DNA from: Candidatus Hydrogenedens sp.
GTDB lineage: Bacteria; Hydrogenedentota; Hydrogenedentia; Hydrogenedentales; Hydrogenedentaceae
Direction of reading: 5' to 3'
NCBI GenBank assembly: GCA_035378955.1
Contig: DAOSUS010000059.1
Span: 1-18,576, forward strand
DNA: 18,576 nt
A model generated the notes under the pieces. The model searched no databases. It saw only the letters and a program-made list of their open reading frames with translations, and had not been told where the DNA came from. Position 1 is the stretch's first letter. Each line of letters opens with the position of its first letter. Shown piece by piece: positions 14,922 through 18,576 of the stretch. The translations under genes and the position numbers were made by a program.

Positions 14922-17276
14922 ATGGAAAAGCAATTCATGCTGATACTTCTCTTTTTAACCTTCCTCAACCATGAGACATTCGCTGTTACCCAAAGAAACG
15001 AACCTTTTGTTCAAGAGGTAAGAACATTCTTTAGAGAAAAAGAAGGATTGGTAGAAAATAATATCAAACATGTAGTTTATCTACCATCTTATGGCGTTTT
15101 TGTTTTATCCAATTCTGGCGATATACAAACTTATAGAGATAATCAATGGCAATCTATTTCAAATGATACTTCCATAAAACCTACTTATATGACAGGTGCA
15201 GAAAATATCATTTTTATTTCCGATAATAATCAAGTAGCACAGTATAACCTTGATGAAAAAAAATGGAATATTCTTAATCTGCCGATACAGAAGGAAATCA
15301 CTGGATTACATGCTACCATTTCATCAGATAAAGAGATGAAACTCTATATAATTTGTAAAACAGAAGTAATTTATTGCGGGCTTAACTCAGATAATCCTCA
15401 AGAGATAAAAGGACCCGGAACAGAAATATATTCTATTGCTGTAGGGGAAAATAGAGAGATTGTTGTCGGAACTCAGGAAGGCATTTATCTTTTTGATTCT
15501 TCAAAAACAGATTGGGTTTGGCTTTTACCAGAAGATAATAAGCGTAGATGGGCACCTCGCGATGTAAAGGCTCTTACTTTTGACAAGGAAGGAAATTTAT
15601 GGTTTGGAAGTAAAGAGGGAGTAGGCAAATACAATCAGAATACATGGACACTATATACAGGAGCCGAAGGTTTACCGTGGAACGAATTTCTTTCTGCAGT
15701 TTCAGGTGAAAAAGGGGATGTTGTATGGTTTGCAACAACTCGGGGGGCTATTCGACATGAGAAAGGGAAATTCGATTATCGTTTCAGTCATCGCTGGTTA
15801 ATGAATGATTTCGTTAACTCAATTGCCGTAGAACCCAATGGGAATTCCTGGCTTGCTACACCCAAAGGGCTTTCTCTTATTGAACGAAAACTAATGAACC
15901 TTGATGAGAAATCAGATTACTTTATACAACAAGTAGAAACACGACATAATAGAGATGGATATATCGCTTTTTGTAAACTGAAAGAACCTTTTAATGTAGA
16001 AACATGGGTTCCTTCTATTTCCGATAATGACGGACTTTATACAGCCATGTATGGAGCAGGGCATGCCTTCCGTTATGCTGTAACAAAAGACCCGAAGTCC
16101 AAAGAAATTGCTAAGAGAAGTTTTTTTGCGTGCAAACGACTTGTAGATATTACGGGTAGAGATATGCCTGCACGCGTCATAATACCCATAGATTGGCCTG
16201 AACCTGTAAATGAAATTATGGGGGCGGAATACAATGCTCGCAGGCAGTTAACCGATCCTCTATGGAAACAGATTGTTCCCCGTTTTGTAACTTCTTCTGA
16301 CGGTAAATATATGTGGAAATGTGACACAAGTTCCGATGAATTAATTGGTCATTACTTTTTCTATGGTATCTATTACGACCTTGTGGCTGAAACTGAAGAA
16401 GAGAAACAACCCGTAAGGGAAGTGGTAAAAACAATAACTAACAATCTCATTAATAATAATTATTGTTTAATAGACCATGATGGGAAACCTACACGATGGG
16501 CATTTTTTGACCCCGAAACACTTCATTCACTCAAAGGTTGGGAACAACGGGGGTTAAACTCCATGATGATATTATCTTTTTTACGGGTGGCTCATCATAT
16601 AACTGGAGATAAGATTTATGATGACAAATTTAATGAACTTTGCAATAAATATTTTTATCATATCAATGCCATGCAATCTAAAATGTATTTTCCTCCGGAT
16701 TATGTGGTTCCCTGGGACAATAATCTTTGCCTTATGAGCTGGTACGGGATATTTTGCTATGAAGAGGATGCAGAAAAACTGTTGATGTGGAGAATCGCAT
16801 TAGACCACGCATGGCAACATATAAGCAGAACAAGACAACCCTTCTGGCATTTTTTATATCTTGCCAGTGTCAAAAACTTTGCCCGACATTTAGAAACAAA
16901 GAAGTTTGAGTCTTTATATCCTGATGTTCCCGGATTAGTCCCCATGGTATTAGAAACTTTTGAAAAACCCAATTCTATTGCTTTAGAGCATGCATTAGAA
17001 TCATTGGAAGGTATCCCATTAGACTTAATATTCTATCGCATAGACAATACTCATAGGCTTGATATCATTTTAGAAGCAGATAAACATCCAGGAAAAATTC
17101 GTGGGTGGCGAGTAGATGGTTATGCGATACCTATACAGGAAAGTCCTCATATTCGCAATGATAATGACCCGTTTTCCCTCAGTAGTTCCTCGCTCAAAGA
17201 TGGTATCGTTGAAGAAGAAGGGACTTTCTTTTTACTTCCCTATTGGATGGGCGTTTATTATGGGTTCATTAAATAA
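14922..17276 (+). CDS. Secreted protein with two-component-regulator-type propeller and C-terminal alpha-helical (alpha/alpha-toroid-like) domain
   Basis: The protein has 784 residues. Residues 1-22 form a signal peptide (hydrophobic FMLILLFLTFL, then HETFAVT). AAAAGGAA ends 9 bases before the ATG. Residues about 25-325 carry beta-propeller repeats like those in sensor domains of hybrid two-component regulators: GNLWFGSKEGVGKYN (224 onward), WTLYTGAEGLPWNEFLSAV, VWFATTRGA and GNSWLATPKGLSLI. From about 350 to 760 the sequence is helical with aromatic and His-rich turns (AMYGAGHAFRYA, HYFFYGIYYDL, GLNSMMILSFLRVAHHITG), resembling an alpha/alpha barrel as in polysaccharide lyases or GH-like enzymes. 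No catalytic residues can be assigned. There is no kinase domain or transmembrane segment beyond the signal. It is probably cotranscribed with the GH2-like gene. Confidence 0.78.
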   Translation: MEKQFMLILLFLTFLNHETFAVTQRNEPFVQEVRTFFREKEGLVENNIKHVVYLPSYGVFVLSNSGDIQTYRDNQWQSISNDTSIKPTYMTGAENIIFISDNNQVAQYNLDEKKWNILNLPIQKEITGLHATISSDKEMKLYIICKTEVIYCGLNSDNPQEIKGPGTEIYSIAVGENREIVVGTQEGIYLFDSSKTDWVWLLPEDNKRRWAPRDVKALTFDKEGNLWFGSKEGVGKYNQNTWTLYTGAEGLPWNEFLSAVSGEKGDVVWFATTRGAIRHEKGKFDYRFSHRWLMNDFVNSIAVEPNGNSWLATPKGLSLIERKLMNLDEKSDYFIQQVETRHNRDGYIAFCKLKEPFNVETWVPSISDNDGLYTAMYGAGHAFRYAVTKDPKSKEIAKRSFFACKRLVDITGRDMPARVIIPIDWPEPVNEIMGAEYNARRQLTDPLWKQIVPRFVTSSDGKYMWKCDTSSDELIGHYFFYGIYYDLVAETEEEKQPVREVVKTITNNLINNNYCLIDHDGKPTRWAFFDPETLHSLKGWEQRGLNSMMILSFLRVAHHITGDKIYDDKFNELCNKYFYHINAMQSKMYFPPDYVVPWDNNLCLMSWYGIFCYEEDAEKLLMWRIALDHAWQHISRTRQPFWHFLYLASVKNFARHLETKKFESLYPDVPGLVPMVLETFEKPNSIALEHALESLEGIPLDLIFYRIDNTHRLDIILEADKHPGKIRGWRVDGYAIPIQESPHIRNDNDPFSLSSSSLKDGIVEEEGTFFLLPYWMGVYYGFIK

Positions 17277-17286
17277 GCCAAATTTT

Positions 17287-18387
17287 TTAAGATTTTTTCT
17301 TTTTTTGTTCTTTTGGTTTTGTCTGTTTCTTTGTATTCTGTTTTTTCACAGTCTCTTCTTTACGAGTGTTTTTATTGCTGGTTTTCTTACCAATTTCTGA
17401 AGTTGTCTTTTTCCTTTTAGGTTCTTTTGCACTTTCTTCCATATCTTTCATTACTTTTTTAATATCTCCCTTGAAAAAAGGGTCCGGAGGAACATAACTA
17501 CCAAGTAAAGTATCTTCCACAGCAAGAATATATCTTTTTTTCTGTTCTTTTGAAAAATGTTGGACATGCGAATCATCAAGATTCTGACCTGCTTCTTTTT
17601 TTGTTGAGGTATTTGTTATATCGGAATTGTCTGCAGAAGAAGAATCTGTCTTACAGATAGCTTGTAAACGGGCGATTTCGGCACTGGCTATTGTATGGAA
17701 AGGAGTTTTAGGTCTCTTTCTCAAAATCTGCTTATACAATTGAATGGCTTCATTATATTTTTTGAATATTGCGGACTTTATCTTTGCCTGATAATATTTT
17801 GCCTCTATCCATGCGGATGTTCGGTCTTCATAATTCTCAATAATTTCTTGTAAAGTTTGAAAAGCCTCTTCATGTCTTTCTTTCGACTTTAATAAACGGA
17901 ATATTTCAAAAAGAGCCTCGACCTGATTATTCTTATAACTTCGATACAAGGCAATAGCCCCATCAATGTCTCCCATAAGTGCTAATTTTCTCGCATTAGC
18001 GAAGGGAGATGGGTCTTCGATTTTATCTCCTATCGGACTAATTTGTTCTACTATCTGAGAAGATACGACATTTACAAAGAAAAAAGAATAGTAAAACATA
18101 GGTATAAACCAGAAAAGTAATGACCACCCCAATACAATCAAACGATGAGAGGGTTCTGCATTCAAATATAAGTAGCCTGAAAATAAGACATATAAGGTAA
18201 TAACCATAATCCACACAAAGAGAATAAATGGAAATTTTGATAATTCTTTTCTTTGTAATAAAATGTACTTTATTACCTTCCCTATTAACAGAAGAAAAAG
18301 GACAAAGCATGTTAGAGAAATAAATTCCTCTAAATGCGGGTAATAAAGATTCATAAAACCTATAACCCCCAATGAAATTATTATCAT
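17287..18387 (-). CDS. Membrane-anchored TPR-like protein with Lys-rich C-terminal tail
   Basis: The protein has 366 residues. Hydrophobic segments lie near 1-14, 25-44, 54-75 and 84-109. Residues about 130-245 contain helical repeats with TPR-like spacing (ALMGDIDGAIALYRSY, ERHEEAFQTLQEIIENY, KYNEAIQLYKQILRKRP). The last 50 residues are extremely Lys/Thr/Gln-rich and probably disordered. It is likely an inner-membrane scaffold with cytoplasmic repeats; the partner is unknown. The ATG at 18387 lacks a strong ribosome site, but a TGGTATAAT box at 18409-18417 would start transcription about 15 bases upstream. An ATG at 18354 is an alternative start. The frame is open further upstream without a start codon, across the opposite gene, so I do not extend it. 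It converges on the propeller gene with 10 bp between stops. Confidence 0.82.
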   Translation of the reverse strand: MIIISLGVIGFMNLYYPHLEEFISLTCFVLFLLLIGKVIKYILLQRKELSKFPFILFVWIMVITLYVLFSGYLYLNAEPSHRLIVLGWSLLFWFIPMFYYSFFFVNVVSSQIVEQISPIGDKIEDPSPFANARKLALMGDIDGAIALYRSYKNNQVEALFEIFRLLKSKERHEEAFQTLQEIIENYEDRTSAWIEAKYYQAKIKSAIFKKYNEAIQLYKQILRKRPKTPFHTIASAEIARLQAICKTDSSSADNSDITNTSTKKEAGQNLDDSHVQHFSKEQKKRYILAVEDTLLGSYVPPDPFFKGDIKKVMKDMEESAKEPKRKKTTSEIGKKTSNKNTRKEETVKKQNTKKQTKPKEQKKKKS

Positions 18388-18408
18388 TGCCCGATTAAAC
18401 TTTGTTAT

Positions 18409-18417
18409 ATTATACCA
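18409..18417 (-). promoter_or_regulatory. Extended -10 promoter element for the TPR gene
   Basis: On the minus strand the sequence reads TGGTATAAT, a perfect TATAAT with an upstream TGn extension. No good -35 hexamer is seen 17 bases further up. Transcription would begin near 18402, about 15 bases before the ATG at 18387, in the 47-bp divergent spacer. Confidence 0.6.
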
Positions 18418-18434
18418 AAAGAGGGCTAAGATTG

Positions 18435-18576
18435 ATGAGAAAAAAAATAGGAAAAAATTCAGAAAATAAAATCGTTCCTTTGAATGAATTACAAAGGTAT
18501 TTATTATCTTCGATAGAAAATGATGATGAAAATCAGATTGCAGAATTTGTGGATTTCATCATCAGTCAGGGTGCTT
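18435..18576 (+). CDS. Start of an unrecognised protein (cut by right edge)
   Basis: Forty-seven codons are open from an ATG at 18435 to the edge. AGAGGG lies 9 bases upstream, a good ribosome site. The N-terminus is basic (MRKKIGKNSENK) and then acidic and helical (ELQRYLLSSIENDDENQIAEF), with no signal peptide, suggesting a cytoplasmic protein. I do not recognise a family from this fragment. It diverges from the TPR gene over 47 bp. Confidence 0.75.
   Translation, partial: MRKKIGKNSENKIVPLNELQRYLLSSIENDDENQIAEFVDFIISQGA

Noticed and set aside
18388..18560. Upstream in-frame hydrophobic extension of the TPR protein
   Set aside because: It has no ATG, GTG or TTG, lies antisense to a gene with a good ribosome site, and an extended -10 box predicts transcription starting downstream of it.

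Overview
The window is an AT-rich bacterial chromosomal segment. It holds twelve complete protein genes and two cut by the edges. I see no rRNA, tRNA, CRISPR array, insertion sequence or phage gene. Shine-Dalgarno sites (AAGGAG, GGAGG) precede most starts. Several predicted exported proteins, an alpha2-type glycyl-tRNA synthetase, a Glu/Gly-rich (EGEGE) lipoprotein linker and a family of glycoside-hydrolase-like proteins resemble free-living, polysaccharide-using bacteria of the Planctomycetes/Lentisphaerae/Hydrogenedentes type. This is pattern memory, not a measured placement.

Layout. 1-1897 (-): secreted SGNH-hydrolase-type esterase with Ig-like and EF-hand/dockerin-like C-terminal parts, cut by the left edge. 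2017-2823 (+): classical SDR oxidoreductase. 2833-3805 (-): a two-gene unit in which a multi-spanning membrane protein with a ceramidase/CREST-like metal-site pattern is translationally coupled to a Dabb-domain protein. 3901-6048 (+): secreted TIM-barrel hydrolase of the GH101/DUF5696 type. 6056-6988 (-): radical SAM/SPASM protein. 7067-8005 (+): lipoprotein glutaminyl-peptide cyclotransferase. These last two diverge from a 78-bp spacer holding an 11+11 bp perfect inverted repeat. 8011-10047 (-): glycyl-tRNA synthetase followed 9 bp later by a SAM methyltransferase. 10048-10582: the only long gene-free stretch. 10583-11596 (-): secreted five-bladed-propeller protein (GH43/GH32-like). 11721-17276 (+): two large genes 30 bp apart, a GH2-architecture protein with a damaged catalytic barrel and a secreted sensor-type propeller fused to an alpha-helical domain. 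17287-18387 (-): membrane-anchored TPR protein. 18435-end (+): start of an unrecognised gene.

How the genes may work together. The section 10583-17276 looks like a small glycan-handling locus: a secreted propeller protein divergent from a two-gene unit, with no SusC/SusD pair or ABC transporter in view. The 3901-6048 hydrolase and the SGNH esterase could also act on extracellular glycans. The glyS/methyltransferase pair and the radical SAM gene look like housekeeping or unrelated neighbours.

Organisation is very compact. All four convergent junctions are separated by only 5-10 bp, with no room for a dedicated terminator hairpin. The strongest candidates for something not yet described are the GH2-like protein lacking recognisable catalytic residues and its propeller partner, the CREST-like/Dabb coupled pair, and the large dyad between the radical SAM and cyclotransferase genes.
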